From Membranipora membranacea (taxonomy: Eukaryota; Bryozoa; Gymnolaemata; Cheilostomatida; Membraniporidae): a stretch of 64,000 bases of DNA. The notes beneath the pieces are model-generated. The model searched no databases. It saw only the letters and a program-made list of their open reading frames with translations, and had not been told where the DNA came from. The translations under genes and the position numbers were made by a program. Positions within the stretch are counted from its first letter, which is position 1, and the number at the start of each line of letters is the position of its first letter. The stretch is taken from assembly GCA_914767715.1 (NCBI GenBank), contig OU612066.1:19504283-19568282 (forward strand), read 5' to 3'. Below are positions 48,041-62,491 of this stretch, piece by piece.

Positions 48041-51000
48041 ATGGCATCGAGAGATTCCACACCAGTAGCCGACCATGACTTCCCGGGATATCCTTACATG
48101 CATCGCTTTGGAAACTCCAGGTACACCTGTAGAGAGGGTGCTCCTGGAACACCCAGGCTCCTTGTCCCTAACTCCAGACAGCGATCAGTATCCACCCCTG
48201 AACTGGATGACCCAATCATGTCAAGGAAAAGCACATCTTGTCAGGCTCTTAGGCATGCTTTACTAACTCTATATAGACTGGATGATTTTATCAAAGAGGA
48301 ACTTGGAAATGGATTTTTCTCTGATGTCTTTAAGGTACGTAAAGAATGATTATTATTATTACTATGTATGATACTTCTGAGATCATTTCCTTATGAGCAA
48401 TATTTCATGAATGGTTAGGGTTCTTTTTGTTCGATACTATCCAAGATTAAACGCACAGGAAACCCAGACCAGTTAGGCCCTAAATGCTAAAAAGTGGAAA
48501 CAAATCATAGAATGCACAAAGCTAAAGCAAGGCTTTCTATTTACCACTGCACATTTAGCCACTGTTACAAGCGCAGTAAATTAGCTTCGCTAAACAAGCG
48601 GTATGAAATCTGTTATCACTCATTCAGTCTCGCCTACGCCGCAAACATCCCGCAACGTTGTGTAGGGGTGTTGATGTACATTGCTGATGCCAGTTGCCAA
48701 TAAACAGGTGAAATAAAACAAACACAAGCTTCAAGGTTTACATTGCTAGATTTGATTAGCCAAATAGGCTAGCTTATGCAAAAGGCATGCTCAGGATGAA
48801 AATTAGCTTCATTGAGTTGAGTGAACATAATAAGCTTGATAATTGGTAGGCAATGAACAGTTCAAATTGCTGATCTTGCACAGAATTATCTTGTTTTTTT
48901 TATCTACAAGTAACACTTCCGCTTAACATGAGGTTGTGGTGCAAGTTTTCCACTAGATAGCCCTCAACTGTGTGAGAAATGCACAATGCCTGATATTTTA
49001 CTGAGGTTTGTTTTCAAACACAAGCTTCAGCCTATTTGAAATCTGTTTGTTGGTAACAATTGTGAAAAAGTCATTGTCTGTATTCATTCAAATGTTGAGA
49101 ATTAAGATTAATGTAGGATTGGTCCTATACTATAAACTTATTTCCACTCTGCTAGAGGATTATCAATCATGCAGTATATATCAAAATATAACCAGCGCTA
49201 CAATTGTGTGCCCAATTTCCCTAGCCTTATCTCAGAGGCCTCCTTTTTTTGATTTGAGATAGGCTAAATTTTCCCAGTAATATGGACTACCGTCAATATT
49301 TTGCTTACGTTGTATTCTTTATTTTCACTGCTCATCAAATTTTCTTCTAATCCTGCCATTCCACTCTAATCTGGAAGCCACCGTAGCTGTTGCCATAGCC
49401 TCTTCTACTAGCTGGATGTTAGATTTTTGTGTGTGACAACGATGAAGGCCTCCCAGCTTTATGCTTAGAAACTAAAACCAAGAATACAGGCCTTATTTTC
49501 TGAGGAAACCTCTGTAAACTGCCAATGGGCCAAAATACCTCCCTATATCAGCATTCCCATCAAAATTCTTCCGTTATGATACGAACTGTTCAGCTCAGAG
49601 AGTTTAATTATAGGAGCTGTGTGTAATGTTTGTATTATTGCCCCACTGAGCTATTCATAATTATATGATATCAACCAGTTAATATAAATATAAAGATAGT
49701 GGATATTTCCGCCTTTCTTCTTGATATATTTTACAACCTGTCAGTCTCTGTCTTCTTGTGAAGGCATAGTATAGTATCCAAATCAATCCCCAAACACAAA
49801 CATAATCATTTCTTATCTTTCCCCCTCTCAACTTTTGCCGTAGTTGCCTTGGCAGGTTATGGAAATCATCCGTCCAGGAAGATATTGTCTGCCAAATACT
49901 GGCTATTTCCTCCTTCCTTCTTGATTTCCGATTATTCTCAATGTTTATTATAACATTTACAGGTGACGCATATGGTCACTGGAGAAGTTATGGTGCTTAA
50001 AATGAACACAAACGAAGGAAACAGGCCTAATGTTCTGAGAGAAGTGCAACTTATGAACAAAATGTCACATCCAAACATCCTCAAGTAAGTTTGAACTCCC
50101 CTGATGAATCTATTTCATATTCTTTGTAGAAGATGAAACGGTTGATTATGTATTTTATGGTTCGATAAAAATATATTTCATTCCGGATAAATTAAATGCG
50201 ACTGCATAATGTACACATGGTGCTTACTAATGCTGACAGCGGTCCGAAGCTCACAAATAGTCACTTTCATAGGGAGGGCCCATACCATTCGCCAAAACAA
50301 AGAGAAACATCTGATTTTGTGTGAAATAAAAATGCCTCAGCAGTGTGTAGAAGTCCTCTGCACCACCTCTTCTACGTAATTTTCTTCTATGATGACGCAT
50401 GAGAATAATTGGATTAAATTACAGTATTAGTTGTAACTGTCTGATAACATTACTCATCATCGAATATTTGTATGCAGTACATTGATTCCTCTACATGCAA
50501 AATACTACACTTGACACAATCTGATTGAAACCTATATAGTATTCTGTAGTCTACCACACTGTAATTTTAAAAACATCCTGGTAAATTATATACAGTAAAT
50601 TCGAAAACACCCTTGAAAAGCCGGCGATGTTCTTTACCAGTAATTTAACATATCAATTATAATCTCTGTAAGTGATAATAATTATTACAAATAAAAATGC
50701 CTTATGTTCTACTCATGGATGCTGCTGTTTCGTAGGGGCCAACATTAACATGAATGCAAGAAGGAAACAGCAAAGTATGCAATGAGAGGGAGTTCATTCA
50801 TAGGCAGGCCATAGGAGGCATAAATAGAACAAAATATGAAATAATCATAGCGAATAAAACAGTACACTGTTTTATCAATTACCTATGTTACCTCGCTAGC
50901 CCATGCAATGAACTCAGAGTTTATTGGCTCATGTATGTAAGCTGTATGCAGGGATGTAATCTAAAAAATAAGAGTATGTAATAAAAGTAAAATGATATAT

Positions 51001-54000
51001 ACATGTAAAGTCTCTCTTGGAACACCAAAGCATTCATTAATCCCAAATAGGTTAGACATATTATGTAAGGAGAAAATTGTGATAAACTGTATTATTCAAC
51101 CTGACAATACTTTTTCCAGCTAAATCTTCCAAGATTATCTTACCCCTTTCTACTTGCACCCCTTATTGCATGTTTGCCGGTTACATAATACTGCTTGTTT
51201 ATGCTGATCAACAGGTAGAACAACATCCTCGCCTACCTACACCTCTGAATATAAAACATACTCATTATAACTCACTTATATTATAAGTCTATTGGTCTTG
51301 TTACATAATGAGCCAACCAAATTATTCTATTGGCAGCGTCAGCTATATCAGGTGGAAATCCCACTCCTACCCAATCATCATGACTAAGTATGATGACATC
51401 ATCAATGCACATGTGCTGTGATATTTCTTCATTCTTCACTCACCCTAGAATATTTGGAAAAGTAATCTCGATGTGTTGATATGGTGGGAAACTGAGGTTT
51501 TTGATGAAATAAACAGAAACAAACTTTTACTTTGCGACAGGTCACCCAAAGTTACCTAGACATCGAGGAGCGTGTCAACATATTTATCTTATCAAAATCT
51601 TCTCAGTTTATCAGCTTGTTTATCGAAATTGTAATTGTTTACTAATTCATTGCCAAAATCTGGTACACTCAATGAATAGCCTCAAGGCGCATCCATCTGC
51701 TCAAGGCTAAATACAGCGACTCTTATCAGCAGTAGCACTAGCAGATGGATTGTTCTCTGATATTGTTGGTATTAATGATGACTACTTGTGGTGGTTTACA
51801 ACGATCTTATCACCAATATTAATAATGGTGACTCAAACCAAACATGTGCACTGTATAGACTGCTGTATTATAATCACCATGTGAGGTATGAGTTGAGACA
51901 TGGCTAAAGGTTGAATCTCTGTTTACGCCATCTATTTTGAAAGCTAAACCGATGATTGTACTAAAATCTGCGTTATAAATCTGTATGTATTGAGTGAATT
52001 AACTTTATTTTCAGGTTTCTTGGTGTTTGTGTGCACGAGGGACAACTCCACGGCCTGACAGAGGTAAGAAATGTGAAGTTATGGTAACATTGTCATCACT
52101 GTAATATCTGTGTTAGATAAAGTAATAATGTCAAGATGCTGCTGAGGCCATATTATCCCAAAACAGCTTAATCCTGATGCGCAAACTTGTGTGGGGGTCT
52201 TACAACTTTAATTGAAGATGGTAATTTCCATCGGCTCACAGTCCAAATTAGCCGTAGGATAAAAGGGTGTTAATTTTCCACTGGATAGTTTTATTATAGG
52301 TACAACCTGCAGGAAACTAAGTGGCCTACTCCTGATCTCTCGTTGGATCAATGCGGCTAGTGCTGGTTAATAAGTTTGGCGCTTTCAATTTGAAAGACCT
52401 CCTGGGCACATGATTACAGGCTCAAGATATTCTGTTTAGTTTGTCATCGAGGAGAGGGCACATCTATCGTTTATAGTTTTGGTACACCGGCAGATTTAAA
52501 TGCATACGGCTTGTCTGAGAAACAACATCAAATGGCTATGTATATGCATACCTTGGATGTGTATATGCATACCGGTACCACAACTATAAATGTTTATCTC
52601 TGTGACCAAATCAAAACAAGTCTATCCTTTCTACATTCCAAGAAAGGGATTACGACTATACATTGGCATCAATCTAATAGCTGGGTACTGTTACTGAATA
52701 CTATATAAGTTGACTGTCTGTAGAACTTGTATCAATGATCATTGCTTGTATTATATACTGCTGTACATCTCAGGCTGTTCTCTTATCTCCTCAGCAGGAC
52801 ACAGTGACTGAGCTAACTAACTATGATTTTGTGGTTTTGTTGTAGTTTGTGAATGGAGGCAATCTGCATGATATTATAACATGCAAAACTGAGATCCTAC
52901 CTTGGGCCGAGAGGGTACTTATGTCCACAGATATAGCTAAGGCTATGAATTACCTACACAGTGAAGGCATATTCCATCGTGATCTCACTACAAGAGTAAG
53001 TCTTTCTGTCAGGTATACTATATTTATGAAAGCTTTTGGCGACGCTGGATTAAATATGTATACCGGTGTGAAAATTATTGAGAGACGGAGAGAAATCTCC
53101 CTGATTAGTATGCTATTCTCTGGCCCCAGTATTCCAAGCTGTTTCCGCTCAGTAACAAAGCATTTTACAATTAAAGTGTAAATGGTATCTTAGACAAGTT
53201 ATTGGTTGGGTAGTCCCTCCCCCCTCTCTTCTCAGCTAAAGCCAAGTATAGCCTGTTCTAACTAATTGGTATCAGGAAAGCTCTCGAATAAAATGATGTT
53301 TTTAGTAGCTTCAACAGAATGTCACACCACACCACTCCACACCACAGCTGACGTCTAACGCTGAGGTCATCGAGTGAAGTGGCTGAGCCGAAAAGGAAGC
53401 TCTCATTGAAAGTTTGATTACACAGGCAAATAAATAATTGTAATGTACTCTGTCAAATGAGCCAATGAAGTTGACTAATATATCTTGGAATAGTGACAAA
53501 ATCGATACCAGCAGTTGGCTAAGGTTGAAGTGATCGGAATGTTTTTTGGCTGTAAATTTGATAGGCATGACATATTCTGACAAAAGATGATGTCAAACCA
53601 CTCTTAAAAATAAAAGCTGTCAGTCAAATGTACAAAGCAGAAAGAGTGACAGTTTGATCCTGGTATGTTGAAATTCCCAAAATATAAGACAGTCTAAGTA
53701 TTCATACTGAAAGTTTGAACATAACTTTCAACCAGGAAGTCAAATTTTCTCTGACAGCGTAGATCTACAATGATCTTGTTGACTTTCTGGTCCTAGATGA
53801 CGATCGTTTTGAGGATAGAATTTTGTGGCATGTCTATATCTGTAGATGGGATTGACTTAGGAGTTATTAGGATGGCATTTAGATTTGGCGAAATTTCAAA
53901 TATTAGCTCTTGGGAAAAATATTCCGCCCCTCCTCTATAAACCAATCTCTACAAATATAGCATCTAAATATCCAGTACCAAGCAACCCCAAGAGTCTAAA

Positions 54001-57000
54001 CTACTTACTGCAGTGATGTCTCCCCCAAACCGAGCCCCAAAATGTATATTTCACCTAGTTAATATATAAGGATTTAGATGGGCGAGGGGGAGAATGAATA
54101 TTGGTTCTAATCCCTGGCACTTGCATACGTTACCTTAGAAAAGTAAGTTCTTGGAGACTGATATATGAACAAGAACCTAAACTGCTCTCTCATCTCGTAA
54201 GCGAGTCGATGTGAATCGATTGCTGATAACTTGTATACGATTGTTTTCAGAATATACTGATAAGCATTGATGGACAGACGAAGAAGGCGGTAGTAGGTGA
54301 TTTCGGACTAGCTGCTAAGATACCTAATCCACACAGCGAAGATTTTATGTTATCCACTGTGGGTAGTCCTTACTGGATGTCCCCCGAGTGTATAGACGGT
54401 CTCAGATATGATCAGAGAGTGAGTTGTTATTGGATAATTACAGGGAATGTCAAATTATAATCTTGAAAGACTGTAGGAGCCCATAAATTGAAAGGTTTCC
54501 AAATAGGGAAGTTTAAGCGCTCAAACTTTGTCGGGATAGCCGGTATTAGCATTTCACTATCAACCGCTTTCCCCCCCCCCCCCCGCTTGTTGGGAAAGTG
54601 GTTTATAATGAAATGCCACTTCATGCTATCCCAACACATTTTGAGCGCTTAAAGTGACAGTCCTACTCGGCCATGTTTGGTATGGTTTTAAAGATCTCAG
54701 GCTGAAAAGTCATTAGGGCATATGAAATAAAACAGCCTGTGAACCTAATTGCAGTAAAACTGCTGCAAAGTCTGAAAATTGGGATCATAGTAGATCATAG
54801 TGATTAATTGCCTCCCCCTGACCACTATGATCCACTGCTTAAATAATTGAAGAAAAACTAATTGCTATTTTCCACAATTTTCATTTTTTATTTTTTTTAT
54901 TTGCCCTATGAACTCACAATATTTGATTTACTGGGGTAACATATTAACTTTTTTAATAGGACTGTCACTTTAAACTACAAGTCCGTGAACAAAATATACA
55001 TCTGTGATGTAGCTCATATATACATCATGTCAGAAACCTCGCAGATCTTCTGGACTTCCTATAAAATCTTACTCTCGCCCGGGGGGCCGTCGGATGAGGG
55101 GCAAAAGTCTGGGGGGCTCAGACTAACTCACGCTATTCAAGCTCTTCTCATTCTCTTCATTCTCACAGCCAGTGATCAGTTTCTTTGTGGCCATAAAAAG
55201 AAGAGGCCTTCACATCTGAGGTTCTCTCTGACTTGATGCCGATTTGCTGCTTGTCTCATAATCTCGATTTGAAAGTTTCAGATTGCTTGTTTTAAAACCT
55301 TGCAGAGAAAATGTGACCTAAACAACCTTCTTAGGGAGTTTCCGCTTCAGTTTTTTACTTGGAAACCAATGGCCGCTAAGATAATTATGATATTATGTGA
55401 TGCTGATTTTGGTGTTATTAGTGTGTTTTCAATTATGCAAAGTAATGTTTGTGGTATTGCACCCTACTTATGGTCTATTTAGCAAGTGAAACTTTTTTCT
55501 CTCTTAGCTGCCATCTGCTAGCCTGATTGTTTATCTAACCTGATTGCATCTTTAACAGAAAAGGTCCTCGTGGTTTTTTGGTCGGCAATTTTCCAATAAC
55601 TGTTGTTGTTTTTTCCTATGATTGTGGTCGTTATCAAAACATGGAAAACCAACAGACGACACAATTCTGGAATCCAGTTTGATTTGGTTCAGGATTTAGT
55701 TCACCACATTTGTTTGTTTGGCAGGGAAATCAACCACGCTATCTCCTTTTTTGTTCAATTATCACCACATAATTTGATCAGGAGAAATTATTATTGAGAG
55801 TTTTTATTGATATTATCAGGTGTCAAACTTGGTTGTTTGCGTCAAAAGAGCCCCAGTGTATTGCAAACTCCATCCCCTGACACAAGTGCAAGTATCAATA
55901 CCTCAGACAGTTTGATGTTTGAAGTTATTGTTGTGAAGGCCGTGTTTTGTAGGCAGCATTGCACTGCATTCATTTATCTCTGATGTATCCAAAGAGATGG
56001 CCAATCGTTACATACCATACATTTCCAAACTGATAAAAATATCATCGATTCAGCTAGCGGTGTTGTATTGTCTCTATGTCAGTTACCGAGACATCCCATC
56101 TGACAACTCATTCCTGATGATGTTATTTTGGCAGGATTTTATCTAAGACACCTTGTGTACCTTATCAGAAAGTCCCATCAGTTATCTACTACTTCTCTAT
56201 CTATATAGTTGAGTCATCATTACAATGTTCTTTCCACTCTTCTATAATGAGGATGAATGTATCCTTGGAAGTTTCCTCAAGTCTTTTCCCATATACAATG
56301 AAATATGATTATTTTTAAAGCAACGTGGATATGTAGAAAAATTTCACTCATAGTCCCAGAATGGAACAACATTTTGATGAGCTAATATATAGTTCAGCCT
56401 ATGTGAATTTTTAATTTGTTTCCACCCGCTTCACCTCAGTTCTGTTCACTGATATGTCCGTATAGCGTCTGGTGTAATCATAAATATATAAATACTCGTA
56501 TTTATATATTTATCGGTGTAGTGTAATCTGCTAGTATAGCATATTGCAATGTAGGCCCACTTTTGCAACTCAATAAAGTAGCAAGTAATATTAAAATCAT
56601 CACAATTATAATTTTGTCGAGTCTCTGACTATACAGTTCCATCCTGATGGAATCATGCCAGCAAAAAAAGCAGCCTTTCATTGTAGGTTACATTGTTGCA
56701 TCTTTGTTTGGGTTATCATTTTGTTCCCTTATGTATTTAAAAAAATTGTATTGAGTTAACTGATTTATGTCACATTGGAAATATTGTTATGTCATATTGA
56801 CTTTCACTGACATTTTTTTTGCCCCATTGTAGTTGCTAGATGCGTAATTTGTTTGATCATTTATTCTCGTTTTTGTGTGCTGAATCTGGATTAAAAATTT
56901 TGTATGCTCACTAGATTGAGGTAATGATGACTTGGCTCATATTTTCCTGATTTAGTGTCATAGTGACGATGTTGAATCTAGGCTAGCCTCTCTGTCGTGA

Positions 57001-60000
57001 TATTTGCTGGTCCTGAGCAGCGCTTATTATAAGTGTTCTACTTTAAGAATCATGAGTCACCACTGAGGCCGGAACAGCTTCTTAACTATCTCCAGCAAAA
57101 TCTTATCTATCTTATTCAATTCACCACCCATCCTCTGTTCAAACATCCAGCATCGGCTAATGTTAATGTTAATAGCGAACAAGGGATACACAGCCATGTT
57201 ATAGGCCCTATTGGATCCACTTAATAACCTACACCCTTTCTTGTTCGACCCACGAATGAGGAGATCAGGGAAAAACAGGGACATTTTTGAGCTTTTTCTA
57301 TTAAGTCTTGTGTCTGTATAGAAAGGTTTACACCATAAACATTGGTAACGCTGGCTTTTCATTTAACACAACCAGACATAATGTTTTTATTTATGTTAGG
57401 TTCTCCTCCTAGAAACGAACGTACAACACAATTACCATATCTCCTAGATCAAGCAGGCCCTTCCTGGAATGCAAACACTTAATATTTATCGGTGATAAAT
57501 TTAGAAGATAGAAAATTAACTTGGCTTTATCAGGGATTGGGATAAATATTGAGATAGCAGTTGAAACTTCTCTCTCATTTATAATGACTGTTGATGGGAT
57601 ATTTATTTCGGTCAAGCTCTGGGAAGCGTGACATCAAACGCTAATGTATCACACCTTTAGCATCTCCAATCTCCAACTGTTTAGATCTTCTTTTTTTTCT
57701 CAACTTGCAGGGATTTGGTATGCATTCAATCGATTTTAAGCTCTGTTATGTGATGATGATCACTTTTATATTTTTAGAGTGACATATTTTCGTATGGTAT
57801 AATACTTTGTGAGCTGATAGCCCGGATCGATGCAGACCCAGATGAAATGCCCAGAACTGGGGTAAGTAGAAGAGTACTATAAATGACAACACTCTATATA
57901 ATCTGAACTATGGTATCATTATTCAACCAAACAACCAAAATTCAGCATCATCTTTCAATGACGATCAAACCAAAAACCAAAAAATGTCTAAAGATAAACA
58001 TATACACATTTATGTGTCTAACGTTTCCGAGCAATACAAACACAAAAATAAGTTTTTTGGCTAATCAACAGCATGTTGTAACATGGGTCATATCCATTTA
58101 ACTCCTTGGATACACTGTCTATCACTCCGCACATATGTCACTGCCCGCTCGCTCGGTGTCACATGACGCTGTCCGCTCAGTGTCCTTTCGTCTCAATGTA
58201 GTGTAGCTTGTCAGGGTAACAGGTTGTCATCATTGGATCATTGCACATCAAACACCAAGTATATATTCCTTATGTTACTTAACACTGATGGACTGTATGC
58301 CACAGAGGAAATGGTCAGATGGTTAATTGTACAAGAACGATTTAAATATTTAACTGGAGCAGTAATTCAAGCAGATAATAATACATCTACACTGCTGACG
58401 AAGGGCAGACCTTTATGCAGTTACAATATTTGATTTTCGTAACATCCACTTGAACCAAAGTTGTTGATAAAAAAGCTGATAACAGCGGTCTCGAGTACCA
58501 TTTAAACCTATTACTGCTCATGTCTGTTATCTGCAAAGTTAACATCACCCAAGGTGTGGTGGGCTTCAAGAAGGTCAAATACAAACAAACGCGCAGAGGA
58601 AATGAACCTAATTGAAATATCTAGAGGTTAAAATGTAGAAGAAGTTTGATCACATTGAAGCAATGAAAATCTTTTTCCAAAATCAGCAAAAAAACACCTA
58701 ATGATTACGATTTAGCCGTCTTCCTGCAGCTGCTCTCATCACAAGGAAATTGGCTGATAATCTGATTTGCTCAGACAATGTGATGCCAAATTACAGTACA
58801 TCCAACATATAGGATTACTCATTACATGTCTAATTACAAATAATCTAATGCTAATCACTACAAATGTGTAAATTACTGTCCTTATTTTGTTAAACAATGA
58901 ATATATTATTTTTACTCGCCAGAAAAAGATGTTCTGAATAGCCAAATTTATTTTCCTCCAATATGCTTACCAACTAGAACTGATACAATATACCGTTATA
59001 CTTACTCATAGCTGCAGTATATGTACATCTCTTTTTTGCCGAACATAAAAAGTATACATTGCGATAATCACAATGATAATGGTTTCAGCAGCCATGTGAA
59101 TGTATGTGTTGATGGCGATGGACAGTCTTTTTTCCAGTAGTTGATGGCTGGTTTTGACAGACTGATGGAATACTCCTTGGTTTGATTCTTTGACTTTGTG
59201 ATTCAAGTTCTTGTTTATTTTTTAGAATTTCGGACTGGACTATATTGCATACAGCAGTTTAGTTGATGATTGTCCACTTCATCTCCTATATCTAGCCTTT
59301 CGGTGCTGTCAGGTAATTATAGCTGCATTGTTTTATGTCATGATTTCATTACCAAAGTTGACCTTGTTGATTTTGATTGCTTGTATTACTATCACTAACC
59401 ATAAAAAGTTGCCAAAAAATGTTGCTGGTACACTGAGAATCAACTTCATGAACAATGGAGAATTCATTTTCTCTCCAACTAACAATTCGACACTAAACTT
59501 ATAAATGTAATATTATTTTTAGTGTAAGATATTTCATTTTTTAATAAATATGAAAATAAAACATGTAATATGTTTCTTAATTTTTCAGATGGATCCTGGC
59601 AAACGTCCTGCTTTCAGTGAGATTGTTGAGTGTTTGGAGACGATTAAGGAGCATCGCTTAGTCTTACCTCATAGTAACCCTATAGCTGCTAAATCTCATA
59701 TCGCTGTCGGGCACGTACGCAGACACATCAACAAGTTCTCATCAAAAGGTGAGATGGCAATGTCATGATTTGCTAAAGTGGGGGGCTCAGACTACAATAG
59801 TATATATGTTGTTCACAACACAAAGTCAGCTTCTTTTAAAGATTTCAATTTCACTGACAGTTGACTAGTGAGAATAAAGTGTGCCGGTCTTCTTGAGATT
59901 CCGAGTGAGGCTTAGGAACGTTACTGAGGTGCTATGGTGAGCTTCTATGAAGTGTTACTGTCATCATTGTGTCACGCAACCCTCTCTGGAATAGTAAATA

Positions 60001-61417
60001 TATGAGAGTGTACACCCAGGTGGCAAGTGTTATTGAGATGACATGTCTTTCTCAGTAAGGAAATAATCTGTCTCTGTAGGTAAAGGGCTGTGTTTAGACA
60101 CTTCTGATTGGTCCTGAGAGATTTACATGCTGAATACATAATAAGATAATGAATATTCATGCCCGGTTATTTCATTCACCAAAAGTAAACAACTTGGGAA
60201 ATTATGCATGCAGGTATTCCATTTAGAATCATATTAATAACCTTAAAGGAGATTGTTACATAATTTCACCACCAAACACAGTTATTGCCATGTAGGTTTA
60301 GTTCATTGGTCATAGCTTGTCTGCACGCAGGGAAGTTGCGTTCAGACTTACCCTCTCTTGTGCTTATTTTGTACAGGAGAGGACAACTGACAATTGAGTT
60401 TACGTTTGTATATTTGATGTTGTAGATGGCTGGCACAAGAGATCAAAGTCAGCTGGTCAGACTCTAGACTTTCTCCAAACTGAGGCCCAAAGTCCATCTC
60501 TCCCGACTGCTCAGTTCATCGGTGAACACATGACAAAAGAGGATCCCTTCTACAAACCCTCTCCAGCCAACACTAATCCTTTCGAAACAAAGGCTAACCT
60601 CAAAGATGGCAAGAAGCTGCTAGCCTCCGATGCCGAAACAGAACTTTCGTATGATACCTCAATGACATTACCCATAATCCCTCATTATGAACTGCTAAGT
60701 CACAAACAATCACAAAGCTTGCCTGATGCCCCAGGCATGGTACGAAGAGCTATAGCACAGTTCAATGCTCAGATTATAAGCAGCCGAGAGGCGCGAGGGA
60801 GAAAGGCTGGCATGCCTCCGTTCCAGCTGGTGCAGGAGGATGATGCTGTCTCGGTGGATTCTGCTGTGGATGTTAGTAGCTATAGATCTGGTGTCAACGG
60901 CGTGAAGGGTCAACGTTTGAGGACTTCATCAAACCACAACAAGCAGCTTAATCTAGAATGTGCGATGATATTCTATGGACTGGACTTGATACAGGTTGGT
61001 AAATCGAAACAAGGAGCTGATAACGTGTTTACAAAACCAACAAGTGATCTTGAATCAGAATTTCAAGATGACCTTGAAGACGTCTTGAGGTCGTGTAGCT
61101 CGTCAGAAAGCTGGATGTCTATAGATGACATCGGTGCCTTATCTCCGACGCAATCATTTAATGACTATGAGACTGAATGGTGGACTTACTGTGACAAAAC
61201 TGATCCCGCTTCCAGGTATTTTCACCCAACTCTAGTGGAGAAGAGACGACAGCTGCGGCGAGTTGAATGTCGTAGCAAAGAAAAAATCGAACAACTGCAA
61301 GTAAAACTTGATCAACTTCGACTGCAAACAGGTAAAAGGTCGCGGAAGTTCAGCAGCACTTCATCTGTGAGTGCTGCTGACAAATCTGAAGAGAAGACTT
61401 CGTCTTCACACAGTTAA
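48041..61417 (+). CDS. TESK/LIMK-type dual-specificity kinase (TESK-like), complete, nine exons, 701 aa
   Basis: Exons 48041-48334, 49963-50084, 52015-52063, 52846-52995, 54251-54418, 57778-57861, 59226-59312, 59589-59748 and 60426-61417 join in frame (2106 nt). The kinase domain spans about residues 82-340: Gly loop [10 protein letters not shown] (89-98), VAIK-type lysine K111 in VMVLKMN, catalytic loop HRDLTTRN (D201), DFG at 222-224, and SPYWMSPE. The [28 protein letters not shown] and [17 protein letters not shown] segments are typical of testis-specific kinases (TESK1/2, fly center divider), which phosphorylate cofilin and act on actin. It lacks the LIM and PDZ domains of LIMK, as expected for TESK. 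The 330-residue tail is Ser-rich and unrecognised, with a charged coiled-coil-like segment near the end ([20 protein letters not shown]). The ATG is the first in frame after the TATA box. An AATAAA lies near 62340. Confidence 0.93.
54507..54655. repeat. Hairpin-forming repeat with poly(C) loop in a kinase intron
   Basis: Arms GCGCTCAAACTTTGTCGGGATAG and, inverted, CTATCCCAACACATTTTGAGCGC pair imperfectly. The loop holds a 14-base C run (54571-54584) next to GGGAAAGTGG. It is related in layout to the hairpin at 4758-4835 (shared TAGCATTTCACTAT and CCACTTTCCC-type loop). Confidence 0.6.
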
Positions 61418-62491
61418 CTGAGTTTTATATTTATGTATTTAAGTTATTTATTATTCAGACGGGGTTCTCTAAGGCCACACAAAAGCTCATTACCCTACAT
61501 CTCCTTCGACATAAGGTTGTCATTGAAATTTGCCATGATTACCAACAATTTTTTAAAAAGCGCATAGCCAAGAACGGTGTTTCATTAGATGTACTAATCT
61601 GTGATAACTGGTTTGTTTTCCCAAACCATGTTATTATTGTTACTGTTAAGAACCCTCTTTTTGATATTGCTAAGCAATGAAGTGTACTGTACGCACCTCC
61701 AAGCTCAAAAATCTTTAAATTTAACAGAATCTCTCTTCTTTCCATCATAGGTGTTTGCCATCATTCATGTGCTCTCTGTGTTTAAGGTCTCTTTCTCGTT
61801 ATTCTCTTTCTTTATAATATGCCCCCGGCCGTACTGTATACCGAAACAGCAAATCTCTTTGAATATAGAGGTATTTTTACCCTCATCAAAGTTGTGTTCT
61901 CTCTTAACAAGATGAGACGACCCATTCATTGTTAAAGCATTCATTATCAACATAACAGTATTATTAAACACACGCTATTTATTTAATGAGAATCATATTG
62001 GATGCCATGATATGAGGCAGAAAGTCAATGCAGTTCCATGATTTATTTCTTCTTTTCTTTCAATTTTTGACTTGTGATATACCCGATGCTGTATGCAATC
62101 CTGAGGTTTACTGACAATATGCTATATTTTTATACTTGGGGAAAGCCAAATTACTGATTGCCGTTGAAACGCAATACAATTTCTAATTTATTTCCTCCAC
62201 ACCTTAATCACATGTTTTGACAATTAAGTCATGGTGCTGCCATTAATTGACTGAGTGTACAAATGTGTATTATAATCATTCAAAAATGGATAAGTAGTCG
62301 CAATTATATCACATTGATCATACTATGGTGATTGTATGCAATAAAATGGTGAAAGAAAGCACCGCAAGCCTCTTACGTTTTCATGTCATAGTTATGCAAC
62401 TGAGGCTCACAGACCAAAACCTACATAAATTTAGTGTGATGGCCTTCAATTTGTTTAAATGCACCAAAGAAGAATCTGAGTCTATAAATAG
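61418..62491. other. Convergent 3' spacer between kinase and reductase genes
   Basis: Holds the two 3' UTRs. AATAAA on the plus strand near 62340 and its complement near 62042 are plausible polyadenylation signals, which would make the two UTRs overlap. No other feature is seen. Confidence 0.45.
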
